A stretch of 64,000 nucleotides of DNA from UBA4732 sp963823075 (GCA_963823075.1 CAWGKE010000023.1:1488001-1552000), one strand, 5' to 3'; positions 37,423 to 47,343 are shown, counted from the first letter of the stretch. Notes: generated from the letters alone by a model not told the origin. Made by a program: numbers and translations.

Positions 37423-38184
37423 ATGAAGTGCAGCCGTCCGTCCGCGTGGCTGTTCGCCCTGTCTCTCGGCGGCCTCGCCGCCGGCTCGTCCGGTTGCACC
37501 CGGCCGAGCGTGGCGCCCGTGGCCGAGAGCCTTACCGCCGCGGAGCCGGCGCCGCCGTCGGCCAGTGACGCGGACAAGACGCCGGCCGACGACAAGAAGG
37601 AGGCCGACGGCCCTGCCTTCCATTTCCCGGAGGACGCCGGCGGGGCGCTGCTGTCGCGGGTGCTGCCGCCCGCCGACGTCAAGGGTCCGCTCGACGAGCC
37701 GAACCCCGGCCCGCGCCGTCCCGCGCCGAGCGCTCTCGACGGCCGGCCCACCGTGTCGCTGCTGCCGCCGACGACCCCGGCGCCGCCGCCCCCGCCAGGC
37801 GAACATACCCACAAAACCCCGGCGCCGCATCTGGTGATCGACGAAACCCTCGGCACGGGCCGCGGCGATCCCTTGCCGCCGGAGCCGCGCTCGTTCTACG
37901 CCGGCGACCGCACGCGCCTGCCGTCGGTGGACGTGAATCAGCCGCCGCCGCTGCCGATCCTGGCGGACCAACCCACGCCGGATCGCGCATCCCTGGACGA
38001 TCCGACTGTCGATGCGTCGGCCGAGGCGGCGCTGGCGGCCGCGATGCCGCAGCGGACCAACCCGGCCCCCTATGTCCGCGTAACGACGCCGGACCCGTTC
38101 GACAACCGCCGACCGCTCATCCTGGCGGCGCCGGCCGAGGACGACCGGCCCCTTACGGGGACGGTGCATCCGCCGAGGCCATGA
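37423..38184 (+). CDS. proline-rich lipoprotein-like protein of unknown function
   Basis: 253 residues, ATG at 37423 after AGGGGA. The N-terminus LFALSLGGLAAGSSGC is a signal sequence with a weak lipobox, so Cys25 may be lipidated. The rest is disordered in appearance: very rich in Pro, Ala and Asp (TTPAPPPPPGEH, LPPEPRSF) with no recognisable domain. Probably an envelope-associated linker or scaffold. Downstream of the YdjY-like gene, and converges with the next leftward gene, with only 20 bases between the stops. Confidence 0.65.
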   Translation: MKCSRPSAWLFALSLGGLAAGSSGCTRPSVAPVAESLTAAEPAPPSASDADKTPADDKKEADGPAFHFPEDAGGALLSRVLPPADVKGPLDEPNPGPRRPAPSALDGRPTVSLLPPTTPAPPPPPGEHTHKTPAPHLVIDETLGTGRGDPLPPEPRSFYAGDRTRLPSVDVNQPPPLPILADQPTPDRASLDDPTVDASAEAALAAAMPQRTNPAPYVRVTTPDPFDNRRPLILAAPAEDDRPLTGTVHPPRP

Positions 38185-38204
38185 ATCGCCGTTCCCCTCG
38201 CGCT

Positions 38205-39380
38205 TCACGGATCCTTCTTGGGGGACGAATCGCCCGGCGGACGTGGTGGGGCGGGTTCCGGGAGGAAGCCCATTAGTCGAACTTGGCCCTCGATGGCGTC
38301 GGGCGTTGCACGGGCCTCCACGGAAACCGTGGCATCCGATGTCGTGGCCGTCAAAGTCTTGGCGGCCTCGATTAACGCCGGCAGGTTCAGAGCCTCGGCC
38401 CGTTCCTTGTCCAAGTCGATCATGACCTGTGATTGCTTGACGATCTTCTCGCTGGCGGCGGAAATGATCCTGGCAGCTTCCTTGGCCTTGTCGGCGTCCT
38501 TGAAGGTTGCGGTGATCTCGGCATGCAGGTCGGCGTCGCCGAGCGTTACGGCGCCGTTGTAGCCTTCCCCGCCGTAGTCGCGAATGGCTCGAGTCGCCGT
38601 CGTGAAGCCGCCTTTACCGTCAGCCTTTGCGGATACGCTCGTTACCACATCGCCGGAGCAGACCACGGTTAGCGCCGCCTTCATGTCCTCGTTGGCAAAG
38701 GCGTCGCGCACCAGCTTGTCTTGGAGGTCGGTCTTCTTCTTGCCCGCCGCCTTCTCCAGGGCCTCCAGCGCTTGACTCTCCAGGCCTGTCGCCATCAGGG
38801 TCTCCTTGTCGAGCATTGCCAGGTAGAGCCGGCTGTCCCCTTCCCGTCCGACGTTCAATTCCCACAGTTCCATCCCGTGGACCGCGCGGGGCTTCTTAAC
38901 GACGTCGGCGTGGTCTTTGAGTGCCTGCTGCAGCTTGGCTTCGAGCTTGTCGGCGTCGAAGTTACCCTGAAGGAGGAAGAACGTCGGGAAGCCGTAGGGG
39001 CTGAACCACCGTCCCAAATCGGTTCCCGCAGTCGGCGGAGGCGGGGGCGGGCCGGGCGGATAAATGCGGGGCGGCGGCTTGATGATTTGCGGGGAGTCCG
39101 CGGCGGCCACGATCACGACGCGGTCCAGATCGCGCAGGGGATCGAAGCCGGTGTCTTTGAGGAGTTCCGCCGGCGGGCCGTTCTTGAGGGCCTGCTGGAT
39201 CTGGTCCTGGAACTGCTTCTGGAACGGCGTCCAGGCGGTGATCTGCTTGACGTTCACGACGGCCACTACCTGGGCGTCGTCGGGCAGATACTTGTCTAGG
39301 TCGGCGGCGGGCGCCGACGCGGCCAGGCACAGCAGGGCGCCGGCCGCCAGACATGCGCTGGGGAGAATGGAACGACGCAT
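38205..39380 (-). CDS. secreted hypothetical protein
   Basis: 391 residues. The ATG at 39380 starts MRRSILPSACLAAGALLC, a signal peptide cleaved near APAADL. Mature segments: LPDDAQVVAVVNVKQ, DLDRVVIVAAADSP, a polyproline stretch PPGPPPPPPTAG, then FFLLQGNFDADKLEAKL and a long helical C-terminal part. It resembles a family of secreted planctomycete proteins with repeats of a domain of unknown function. No catalytic motif is visible. The 195-base gap to its upstream neighbour shows no gene. Confidence 0.68.
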   Translation of the reverse strand: MRRSILPSACLAAGALLCLAASAPAADLDKYLPDDAQVVAVVNVKQITAWTPFQKQFQDQIQQALKNGPPAELLKDTGFDPLRDLDRVVIVAAADSPQIIKPPPRIYPPGPPPPPPTAGTDLGRWFSPYGFPTFFLLQGNFDADKLEAKLQQALKDHADVVKKPRAVHGMELWELNVGREGDSRLYLAMLDKETLMATGLESQALEALEKAAGKKKTDLQDKLVRDAFANEDMKAALTVVCSGDVVTSVSAKADGKGGFTTATRAIRDYGGEGYNGAVTLGDADLHAEITATFKDADKAKEAARIISAASEKIVKQSQVMIDLDKERAEALNLPALIEAAKTLTATTSDATVSVEARATPDAIEGQVRLMGFLPEPAPPRPPGDSSPKKDP

Positions 39381-39575
39381 GGGACTTTGCACCTCGGAAA
39401 AAGAGGTTGAGGGGAGCGCCGCGGCCCGCAACGACCGACGGCCGCGGCGCCATCGCCACGGCGGTCCATTGGAACCCACCGGCGTCCGCAATGCAAGCAC
39501 CTGATTGGGTGCGCTTTGTGAGCCAGTCGGGGGCGAACCGGCGGCCCGGCGCCGCGCCGCTCGCCCCATTGCAGC

Positions 39576-42500
39576 TCAGCGCCAGTTCAGCACGCGGAAC
39601 ACCCCCTCGCGGCGCTTGATCCGTTCGGGCAGGGCCAGCAGCCGGTCGCGGTACACGGCCAGCAGCAGACCGGCGCCGAAGAACAGGCCGCCGCCGACCG
39701 TCAGGTAGACCCCGATCACCCACAGCCCGCCGGTCGGGATCAGCGACGGGAGCGTCAGCAGATACAGCGCCATCATGGCCGCCCCGGTCAGCGTCGTGGA
39801 CTTGATCCGCATGGCGAAGCCGCCGGCCAGCATCACCAGGCCCACCGCCAACATGCCCACCTCGTTGAGCGTGTGGAACGTGTCGAAGGCCTCGCGGGAG
39901 AAGCGGCAATAGAGCACCCCCCAGCTGAGCGGCACGGCCACGAGCAGGCAGCCGACGAACAGACCGAAGCTGACCATGTCGTCCTCGCGCTCGTGTTCGC
40001 GGAACCAGCCCAGGTGGGACGCGACCAGCACGACGGCCCCGAGCGCCAGACAAACGGCCTCCAGTTTCTCCGAGGTGGTCCAGTCGAGCTGGAGGATCAT
40101 CACCAGGACGGTCAGCGCGGCGTTTCCGATCGCCGCCAGCAGATACCAGCGGCGCCAGGCCGGCCGCCGGACCAGGAACAGCGCGAGCACCGAGGTCGCC
40201 ACGACCACGGCCTCAAGGCCGACCAGCAGGGTCAATTCAAACTCGCGCCGGCTCCCCCCCATGCTAGGCGTCCCCTTGTAGAGGCCATCCCCGTTGCCCG
40301 AGCCGAGGAACTGGAACCCCGACGCGGCCAGGCTGGACAGCGCCAGCAGCGCGGCCGCGACGGCCGCCAGCGTCAGCAGGGCGTTGCCCGACTGGAACGC
40401 GGCCCGACCCAGGCCGGCCTTCGGCCCCTTGTCGAGGACGGCGAAGCGGTAGACGATGAGCAGCGCCAGGCCCAGCAGGGCGAAGGCGCCGATGTAGTAT
40501 TCAGGCTCCAGGTCGCGGTAGGACAGCAGCTGCCACACGGCGGCGGCGGCGGCGGCCGCACAGGCGTAGACGGCGAACTGGCGGTCGCGCCACAGGGCGG
40601 CCAGCAGGTAGAACACGGCCGCCGCGGCGAAAAACGCCGCCAGCAGCAGGTTCGTCGGCTGGCCGTGCTGCACCGCGAAGCCCTCGAAGGCCACGCCCAG
40701 ACACGAGGCGACCAGGACGAGGGTCATCGCGTGGGCCGCCCAGACGACCGGCGTCTCCAGCGCCCGGCCGCGGTAGAAGTGGGCGACGGTGAGGAAGGCG
40801 AGCGGGATCAGCATCAGCACGGGGGCGATCCAGACCCAAGGAAGGTCGGGATCGTAGCAGAGGAGAATGCCGGACGCCATGAGCATCAGCGACCCGCCCC
40901 CGCCGAAGAGGTAGATCGTCACCAGCCACGGCTTGCCCGATCGGTGCAGGAGTGCGGCGGCGCGGCAGGCCGCTGCGGTCAGCGCCATGGCCGCGACGTA
41001 CCCCCAGCCCAGCGTGTAATGCCACGCGCTCCCGACGGAAGCGACCGCCCGAATGTGCAGCACGAGGCCCAGCAGGAGCGGCAGGATGCTCAGGCCCAGC
41101 GCGAGGACCGGGCCGGTGCGCCGCAGGTATGCGACGGCCGGCTCGAAGCGCGTCAGGACGAAGTTGGCCAGGAGGCCCGTGACCGCCAGCGCGATGATGA
41201 CCGTCTCCTGCGGCGCCAGGGTCGGCCAGGTGGTGAAGGCCAGGCCGAGGATCAGGATCTCCGCCCACAGGAAACAGGCGACCGCCAGGTGGATGTAGAC
41301 GCCGACCTTGCGGACCACGATGTCGGAGTAGAAATAGGCGTAGGTCGCCGCCGCGACGATGCCGAGGGCCAGCAGCTGGCCCCACGGCGTCGCCACGATC
41401 TCCGACGGCCCATGCAGGACCGGGTAGCCGAGGTATATGTCGAGCTGTTCGTAAAAGCCCCGGAAATAGTCGTAGAGCAGGCCGCACATCAGCTGCGCCG
41501 CCAGCAGCACCAGCAGGCCGGCGGCCAGCGCGGCGTGGCCGGACCAGAAGAACGCCAGCCCGAACTTGCGACGGGTGAACGGCCCCTCCCCTTCCGGGAA
41601 GAAGCGCCCAGATGGATGCACGCCAGGCCCAGGATGGCGAGCATCGTGACCGGCCCGCGCGTCCCAGAAGAGAGACACCCCATGGTCGGCCAGCAGGAGC
41701 AGGCCGGTCAAGGCGAGGCCGCCGACCAGGACGTAGACCAGCATCGGGTCGCGCAGCACCGCCGCCGCGGCCGCATAGAGCGCGACGCACACCAGGGCGG
41801 CCAGCCAAAGATGCCCCCCATTCTCGATCTTCAGAAGGTTTTGATAGTCGTAGTACCAGAGATTGAGCGGCATCACCAGGCAGGCGAGGAGCGTAAGGGC
41901 GCGGCCGGCGAGCTGATAGCGCGTGAAGCGAACCGTCGCCAGGCCGCCGGCTAGGAGCGCGAGGTTGCCGGCGCCCAGGAGGACGGCCACGAACAGCGGA
42001 TTCTCAAACACGCCGGAGGCCGCCAGCCAGATGACCAGGCCGATCACGAGCACCGCGCCGCCGCAGGCCAGCAGCCACTGAATGCTCCGCGGGTCGAGCA
42101 GCAGTTCGAGGAAGTTGCGGCGCGGTGCGTGTCGCACGGCTGTGGCAGCCGTGGCGTCCGCCGGCTCCGGGACCGCCCCCGGCGCGGCGGGGTCCAGCGT
42201 GAGTCGCGGCGGCGCCGGGGCGGCCGCGATGCGCTCACCGTTCAGCTTGCGCCGCAGGGCGGCGATGCGGCTGTTGGCGTCGGCCAGGCAGCCGTGGGCC
42301 GCCGACAGGTCGAGCCGGCCCTCGCGCTCGTGCTTCTTGATCTCATGGCAAAGGCAGATGAGGCGGCGAAGCCGGTCCACGGTTTCGGTGCGCGCTGGGG
42401 CGCCGCAATCGGCGCAGTAGTGTTCGGGGCCGACCGGCCCCTTGCAGCTCCAGCACAGGTCGGGGGACGGCAGCGTGACCGCGTCGGACAGCGGCTTTCC

Positions 42501-42668
42501 CGATGCGGCGTCGTGCTGGAGGCCGTCATAGTAGGCGTCGAGAACGGCCTGCTCCTCGCCGCGAATCCGTCCTTGCTGGCGCCAGTCGCCAAAGGCGTCC
42601 CTTACGAATGCCAGTGCGTGCGGCAGGTCGCCTTCGGCGGCCGCCGGGGTTGCGAGATCGTTCGCCAT
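39576..42668 (-). CDS. giant polytopic membrane protein with N-terminal zinc ribbon
   Basis: 1030 residues; ATG at 42668 with GGAGG 6 bases upstream. The N-terminus has a double CxxC zinc ribbon (CWSCKGPVGPEHYCADC) followed by a helical stretch. From about residue 195 there are more than 20 hydrophobic segments (for example WLLACGGAVLVIGLVIWL). Around residue 345 the frame reads HDARHPGPGVHPSG, while the adjacent frame gives PVTMLAILGLACIHL, a proper membrane helix. So two compensating indels near 41615 and 41665 are likely. Related proteins of similar size occur in planctomycetes without an assigned function; a transporter or sensor role cannot be decided. Confidence 0.7.
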   Translation of the reverse strand: MANDLATPAAAEGDLPHALAFVRDAFGDWRQQGRIRGEEQAVLDAYYDGLQHDAASGKPLSDAVTLPSPDLCWSCKGPVGPEHYCADCGAPARTETVDRLRRLICLCHEIKKHEREGRLDLSAAHGCLADANSRIAALRRKLNGERIAAAPAPPRLTLDPAAPGAVPEPADATAATAVRHAPRRNFLELLLDPRSIQWLLACGGAVLVIGLVIWLAASGVFENPLFVAVLLGAGNLALLAGGLATVRFTRYQLAGRALTLLACLVMPLNLWYYDYQNLLKIENGGHLWLAALVCVALYAAAAAVLRDPMLVYVLVGGLALTGLLLLADHGVSLFWDARAGHDARHPGPGVHPSGRFFPEGEGPFTRRKFGLAFFWSGHAALAAGLLVLLAAQLMCGLLYDYFRGFYEQLDIYLGYPVLHGPSEIVATPWGQLLALGIVAAATYAYFYSDIVVRKVGVYIHLAVACFLWAEILILGLAFTTWPTLAPQETVIIALAVTGLLANFVLTRFEPAVAYLRRTGPVLALGLSILPLLLGLVLHIRAVASVGSAWHYTLGWGYVAAMALTAAACRAAALLHRSGKPWLVTIYLFGGGGSLMLMASGILLCYDPDLPWVWIAPVLMLIPLAFLTVAHFYRGRALETPVVWAAHAMTLVLVASCLGVAFEGFAVQHGQPTNLLLAAFFAAAAVFYLLAALWRDRQFAVYACAAAAAAAVWQLLSYRDLEPEYYIGAFALLGLALLIVYRFAVLDKGPKAGLGRAAFQSGNALLTLAAVAAALLALSSLAASGFQFLGSGNGDGLYKGTPSMGGSRREFELTLLVGLEAVVVATSVLALFLVRRPAWRRWYLLAAIGNAALTVLVMILQLDWTTSEKLEAVCLALGAVVLVASHLGWFREHEREDDMVSFGLFVGCLLVAVPLSWGVLYCRFSREAFDTFHTLNEVGMLAVGLVMLAGGFAMRIKSTTLTGAAMMALYLLTLPSLIPTGGLWVIGVYLTVGGGLFFGAGLLLAVYRDRLLALPERIKRREGVFRVLNWR

Positions 42669-42853
42669 GTCACACCTCCCCAGAGGGGGCCCGGATCAGA
42701 CCGGGCGGGAAGGACGGACTCGTGGGGCGGAGCGGCCGGGGCGGAGTCCGCCGAGAGGCGCCCCGCCGCGGCGGCGATTCTAACACGATTGCAACCGAAG
42801 GGGTGGAAAAATTGAAATAAATGCGGGGGTAGGATGTTGAGCACCCTTCCCCA

Positions 42854-42868
42854 CCGGTTGCGAACCGG
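42854..42868 (-). terminator. short hairpin after the small EF-hand gene
   Basis: CCGGTTGCGAACCGG, a 15-base hairpin with 6-bp stem, just downstream of the leftward EF-hand gene stop. No clear T-run, so it is only a weak terminator candidate. Confidence 0.35.
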
Positions 42869-42873
42869 CCGGG

Positions 42874-43509
42874 TTACTTGTGGTGCTTGAGCTGATGCTG
42901 CATCGCCTTGTCCAGCGCGATCATCTGCTTGGTCATCTGGCCCTGGATTTTGGTGGAAGCCTGCTGTTCCTTTTTCAGCTCCCTTTCCAGGGCCTTGATT
43001 TCCTTGGGCGTCCCGCCGGCCGCCACCTTGGCTTCCAGGGCGGCCACCTTCGCATCCTGGGCCGCCTGCGCCTTGCGCTGAAGGGCGTAGTCGCGGGCCC
43101 AGCTCAGGAACTCGCTCCGGCTGATCTGGCCGTCGCCGTCCTGGTCGAGCTGCACCAAAAAGTCATAATCCGGATATTCCGAGTAGTCGGGCTTCTTGGC
43201 GGAAGTCGGGTCGGTGGGCTTGTCCGTCGGCGCGTCGTCCGTCGTCTTCTTATAGTCGTAGGGCTTGGCGTCGGCGCCGCGGAAGGCCTTTGCCAGCTCC
43301 GCTTTGTCCAGAAAAGCGTCGCCGTTGCGGTCCCAGGCAGCGAAGAGGGCGCGGAGCTGATCCATGTACAGCGTCGTGCCGGGCGGGTCCGGCGGCTCGG
43401 CGATGGGCGGTGCGGCGGGCGGCGCGGCGGGCTTCGGCGGGTCGGCGAGCGCGGCCGCGGCCAGCGCGAGTGTCAGGGCGCTGACCAGCAAGGCGATCCG
43501 GGTTGTCAT
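42874..43509 (-). CDS. secreted two-EF-hand protein with coiled-coil tail
   Basis: 211 residues from ATG 43509 (GAGGAG upstream). Signal peptide to ALADPPKPA, then a proline-rich linker (PAAPPAAPPIAEPPD). Two EF-hand loops: DRNGDAFLDKAE and DQDGDGQISRSE, with an acidic lysine-rich insert between them. The last 70 residues are strongly helical and charged (KAQAAQDAKVAALEAKV), a likely coiled coil. Calcium-binding exported protein, unlinked in function to the neighbouring fad genes. Confidence 0.8.
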   Translation of the reverse strand: MTTRIALLVSALTLALAAAALADPPKPAAPPAAPPIAEPPDPPGTTLYMDQLRALFAAWDRNGDAFLDKAELAKAFRGADAKPYDYKKTTDDAPTDKPTDPTSAKKPDYSEYPDYDFLVQLDQDGDGQISRSEFLSWARDYALQRKAQAAQDAKVAALEAKVAAGGTPKEIKALERELKKEQQASTKIQGQMTKQMIALDKAMQHQLKHHK

Positions 43510-43638
43510 CGGCAACACTCCTCGGCGGTGAAAGGTGCAAGCCGTCAGACCGAACGAGTCGGTTGGTTGTACCACCGCCCGGGGCGGGGCGCCAGAAAAA
43601 AGCCCCTGGAGATGCGAAAAAATCCGCCGACGCTCTTC

Positions 43639-45831
43639 TTACCCCTCGGCGCGCGACCCGGTGAATCGCGTCCCCGCCTCCGCCCGCTTTCTCAGCTCCG
43701 CGCACGGCTCGAACCGCCGCCCGTGCCGCGCCGCCAGACCGTTGAGCGCCTCCACGACCGCCGCCGGGCCGCGCTCGTCGGCGTAGCGCAGCGGGCCGCC
43801 GCGGTGCGGCGCCCAGCCCGTGCCGAGGACCATCGCCAGGTCGATCATCTCCGCCGATTCCGCCAGTCCCTCGCCGAAGACCATCGCCGCCTCGTTGACC
43901 GTGAGCAACACCAGCCGTTCGCGGGCCTCCGCCTCGCGCGCCTCCGCTGGCAATGCCTGGCTCAGCGCGGCGGACCCCGGCGCGGTCTCGGATCGCAACA
44001 GGTTCTCGGCCAGGCGGTTCGCCGTCCGCGCCCGGCCGCGGTGGACGTAGAAGCCGCGGCCGCTCTTCTGGCCCAGCCAGGTTTTCTCGCGCATCCGGGC
44101 GATGGCCGCGTTCGCCTCCAGCCGCCCGGCCATCAGGGCCGCCATCGACTCGGCGACGTGCGCGGCCACGTCGAGGCCGATCTGGTCCAGCACTTCGAGC
44201 GGCCCCATCAGCATGCCGAACCGCTTCATGACGCGGTCGATCTCTTTTATCCCCATTCCCTCCGCGACCAGCAGCGACGCCTCGTTCAGGTACGGCGTCA
44301 GGACGCGGTTGACGACGAAGCCCGGGCTGTCGCGCACGACGATCGGCGTCTTGCCGAGCGCGATCGCCCATTTCACGAGGGCGGCGACGGTTCGCTCGCT
44401 GGTCGCCGCGGTGCGCACGACCTCGACGAGCTGCATCCGGTGGACGGGGTTGAAGAAGTGCATTCCGCCCACGCGCTCGGGATGCTTCAAACCGTCTTCC
44501 AGCAATGTCACGCGAAGCGACGACGTATTGGTCGCCAGCACGGCGTCCGGCCGCGTCCGCCCGTCCAGCTCGCGGAAGACGGCCCGCTTGGCGTCGAGGT
44601 TTTCGACGGCCGCTTCGACGACGATGTCCACGTCCTCGAAGGCGTCCCAGCTGGTCGTACCGCGCACGGCGGCGGAGCGCTTCTCGGCCTCGGCCGCCGA
44701 CAGCACGCGGCGTTGCGCCGCCTTGTCGAACAGGTCCTTGATGCGGGCCATCCCCGCGTCGAGCGCGGCCTGGTCGATCTCGCGCACGACGACCTTCGAG
44801 GCGCCGCGCACAGCAGCCAGCTGAGCAATGCCGGCGCCCATGACGCCGGCGCCGACGACGCCGACGCGACGCACTTCCGCCGGCGCCACGGCTGCCATTC
44901 CGTCGGGCATCTTCTGGGCCTTTTCACCGCGCAGCCAGAGCATGATGAGGTTGCGGCACGCCGGGCTGACGGCCAACCGGCCGGCGGCGGCGCGCTCCTG
45001 CGCCAACCCGGCGGTCATGCCTTCTTTCAGCCCGACGCGGACGGCCTGCAACGCCTCCATCGGCGCGGGCATGTCGTCCGGGACCAGGCTCCGCAAGGCG
45101 CGCTCCGTCGCCCCGAAGAGGACGGCCCGGCCGAGGCCGGTCGATTCCAGCAGCCGCTGTCCCCACGTCCGCAGCGGCAGCCCCTTCAACGATCTTTTGC
45201 CCCGCTGAATGGCGCTGATTTTGAGAAACGCCAGTTGCGAGCGCAAGTTTTCCTCGCCGGCCGGGGCCGCATCGGCCAACCCGGCTTTGAGCGCCTCGCG
45301 CGCCCCCAGCCGCTTGCCCTGCAAGATGATTTCCAGCGCCCGCCGCAGGCCGACGACGCGCGGCAGCCGCTGCGTGCCGCCCCAGCCGGGCAGAAGGCCA
45401 AGTCGCACTTCCGGCAACCCGAGCTGTGTCTTAGGGCTGTCGAGGGCGAGGCGGTAATCGCAGGCCAGGGCGAGTTCGAGTCCGCCGCCGAGACAAGGGC
45501 CGTGGATGGCGGCCAGGGTCGGCATGGGCAGCGCGGCGAGCTTGTCGAAGAGGCGTTGGCCCTGGGCGGACAGCGCCTCCGCCGCAGCGGCGTCGGCGAT
45601 TTCAAGGAAGCCGTGCAGGTCGGCGCCGGCGAGGAAGCCAGCCGGTTTGCCGCTGCGAATGACGAGGAGCGGCAGGCGCGTCTCCGCGGCGACGGCGTCG
45701 AGCGCGGCGTCCAGATCGGCGAGAACCTGGCGGGTGATGACGTTGTGCGTCTGGCCGGGCACGTCGATCTTGAGCAAGGCGCTGCCGTCGGCGTCCTTCT
45801 CGACGGTGACGGTTTCGGATTGGAAGAGCAT
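43639..45831 (-). CDS. fadJ: 3-hydroxyacyl-CoA dehydrogenase / enoyl-CoA hydratase (FadJ/FadB type)
   Basis: 730 residues; ATG at 45831 after GGGAG. The N-terminal 200 residues are a crotonase domain with both catalytic glutamates placed in GGLELALACDYR and LPEVRLGLLPGWGGTQRL. From residue about 315 a Rossmann NAD domain begins (RRVGVVGAGVMGAGIAQL), followed by the HAD signature HFFNPVHRMQLVEVV and its C-terminal helical domain (GFVVNRVLTPYLNEA). It performs hydration and NAD-dependent oxidation of enoyl-CoA in beta-oxidation. It follows the thiolase gene on the same strand, with a long inverted repeat in the spacer. Confidence 0.93.
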   Translation of the reverse strand: MLFQSETVTVEKDADGSALLKIDVPGQTHNVITRQVLADLDAALDAVAAETRLPLLVIRSGKPAGFLAGADLHGFLEIADAAAAEALSAQGQRLFDKLAALPMPTLAAIHGPCLGGGLELALACDYRLALDSPKTQLGLPEVRLGLLPGWGGTQRLPRVVGLRRALEIILQGKRLGAREALKAGLADAAPAGEENLRSQLAFLKISAIQRGKRSLKGLPLRTWGQRLLESTGLGRAVLFGATERALRSLVPDDMPAPMEALQAVRVGLKEGMTAGLAQERAAAGRLAVSPACRNLIMLWLRGEKAQKMPDGMAAVAPAEVRRVGVVGAGVMGAGIAQLAAVRGASKVVVREIDQAALDAGMARIKDLFDKAAQRRVLSAAEAEKRSAAVRGTTSWDAFEDVDIVVEAAVENLDAKRAVFRELDGRTRPDAVLATNTSSLRVTLLEDGLKHPERVGGMHFFNPVHRMQLVEVVRTAATSERTVAALVKWAIALGKTPIVVRDSPGFVVNRVLTPYLNEASLLVAEGMGIKEIDRVMKRFGMLMGPLEVLDQIGLDVAAHVAESMAALMAGRLEANAAIARMREKTWLGQKSGRGFYVHRGRARTANRLAENLLRSETAPGSAALSQALPAEAREAEARERLVLLTVNEAAMVFGEGLAESAEMIDLAMVLGTGWAPHRGGPLRYADERGPAAVVEALNGLAARHGRRFEPCAELRKRAEAGTRFTGSRAEG

Positions 45832-45860
45832 GGACTGACTCCCAAAGCCAACGCCAAAAG

Positions 45861-45963
45861 AATCTCACGCAAAGACGCAAAGGCGCAAAGCGAAGACGCC
45901 AGGAAAGAAGTTCCGGCGTCCACCTGGATTTCGCTTCGCGGCTTTGCGTCTTTGCGTGAGATT
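45861..45963. repeat. 34-bp-arm inverted repeat built of ACGCAAAG words
   Basis: The arms 45861-45894 and 45930-45963 (34 bp, two mismatches) are inverse copies with a 35-base loop. The arm reads as tandem ACGCAAAG words. Located between thiolase and FadJ genes of one operon, so it is transcribed as a hairpin. Confidence 0.92.
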
Positions 45964-45965
45964 TC

Positions 45966-47249
45966 TTACGACTCGCCGGCCTCCACGAACACCGCCCCGC
46001 CCTGCCCGCCGCCGATGCACAGCGTCGCCAGCCCGCGTCGCAGGCCGCGCCGCCGCAGCTCCTTCAGCAGCGTCAGCACCAGCCGCGTCCCCGTCGCCCC
46101 GACCGGATGCCCCAGCGCGATCGCGCCGCCGTTGACGTTCAGCTTCGCCGGGTCGATCGCGCCCAGCGCCGTCTCGCGTCCTAGCTTTTCCCGTGCGAAC
46201 GAGTCGGAAGCGAAGGCCCGTTCGTTGACCAGCACCACCGCCGCGAAGGCCTCGTTCAGCTCGATCAGATCGAAATCCTGCAACCGCATTCCTGTTTTGG
46301 CCAGCAGCTTGCTCGTCGCATAGATCGGGCCGAGCGCCATCCGTTCCGGCTCGACGCCGGCGTAGGCGAACGCCCGCAGATAGCCGAGCGGCCGCCGGCC
46401 CTCGGCGCGAATCGCCTCACCCGGCGCCACCACGACGGCGGCCGCCCCGTCCGTCAGCTGCGACGAGTTGCCGACCGTCACCGTGCCGTCCTTCTCGAAG
46501 AACGGCTTGAGCCGGGCCAGCGCCTCCAGCGTCTGGTCCTTGCGCACGCCGTTGTCTTCCTTCACCTCGCCGACAGGCGTGATCTCCTCGGCCAGAACGC
46601 CGCGCTTCTGGGCGTCGGCGGCCCGGCGGTGGCTCTCCAGGGCGAAGGCGTCCTGTTCGGCGCGTGTGACGCCGAACTCGCGGGCCGTGAAGTCGGCCAG
46701 CGAACCCATGAGCTTGCCGCACGTCGGGTCGGTCAGCCCGAGCTGCACGCCGACGACCGGCTTGAAGTGCCGAGGCCGGAACGACAGCAGCGTCTTCATC
46801 CGCTGCCACGCCGACTTCGCCTTGCCGAGCCGGAAATACAGCCCCGTCGCCTCCCGATTGTAGAGCAACGGGATGCGGCTCATCGACTCCGTGCCGCCGG
46901 CCAGCACCGTCTTCGCCTCGCCGAGCTGGATGAGCTGGGCGGCCGTGGTGATCGCCTCCATGCCGGAGGCGCAATTCCGCTGAACGGTGTGGGCGATGCG
47001 GTCGGCCGGGACGCCGGCCTTGAGGGCGACGACGCGGGCGATATTGGCGGCGTCGGCCGGCAGGACGACGTTGCCGAAGACGACTTGATCGATCTGGTCC
47101 GGGCGCAGCCCGGCGCGGCGCATCGCTTCGGCCGCGGCGACGCCGCCGAGGTCCTGGGCGGGCACGGACGCCAGCGGGCCGTAAGCCTTGGCGAAGGGCG
47201 TGCGGGCGCCTTCGAGAATGGCGATGTCTAACACGTCACTACTCCCCAT
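45966..47249 (-). CDS. fadA: acetyl-CoA acyltransferase (thiolase)
   Basis: 427 residues, ATG at 47249. All thiolase landmarks are present: nucleophile Cys93 in RNCASGMEA, NEAFA with the catalytic Asn, GGAIALGHPVGATG with the catalytic His, and CIGGGQG with the second Cys. It cleaves 3-ketoacyl-CoA to acetyl-CoA and a shortened acyl-CoA. At 427 residues it is nearer the FadI-type length. It is the middle gene of the ligase-thiolase-FadJ set, which is a complete core of beta-oxidation apart from acyl-CoA dehydrogenase. Confidence 0.93.
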   Translation of the reverse strand: MGSSDVLDIAILEGARTPFAKAYGPLASVPAQDLGGVAAAEAMRRAGLRPDQIDQVVFGNVVLPADAANIARVVALKAGVPADRIAHTVQRNCASGMEAITTAAQLIQLGEAKTVLAGGTESMSRIPLLYNREATGLYFRLGKAKSAWQRMKTLLSFRPRHFKPVVGVQLGLTDPTCGKLMGSLADFTAREFGVTRAEQDAFALESHRRAADAQKRGVLAEEITPVGEVKEDNGVRKDQTLEALARLKPFFEKDGTVTVGNSSQLTDGAAAVVVAPGEAIRAEGRRPLGYLRAFAYAGVEPERMALGPIYATSKLLAKTGMRLQDFDLIELNEAFAAVVLVNERAFASDSFAREKLGRETALGAIDPAKLNVNGGAIALGHPVGATGTRLVLTLLKELRRRGLRRGLATLCIGGGQGGAVFVEAGES

Positions 47250-47255
47250 TCTTTA

Positions 47256-47343
47256 GCCACGGAGAACACAGAGGGCACAGAGGAAAAGACAGAGGCGACG
47301 TCTTGCCGTGTTTTTCCTCTGTGCCCTCTGTGTTCTCTGTGGC
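47256..47343. repeat. 32-bp-arm inverted repeat built of ACACAGAGG words
   Basis: The arms 47256-47287 and 47312-47343 (32 bp, one mismatch) are inverse copies with a 24-base loop. Arms contain the tandem word CACAGAGG. It fills most of the spacer between the FadD-like and thiolase genes. Confidence 0.92.

Noticed and set aside
42880..46323. Very long open frame of 1147 codons on the plus strand
   Set aside because: It lies opposite the well supported FadJ and EF-hand genes, is rich in Arg, His and Gln, and has no family motif. High GC makes long open antisense frames common.
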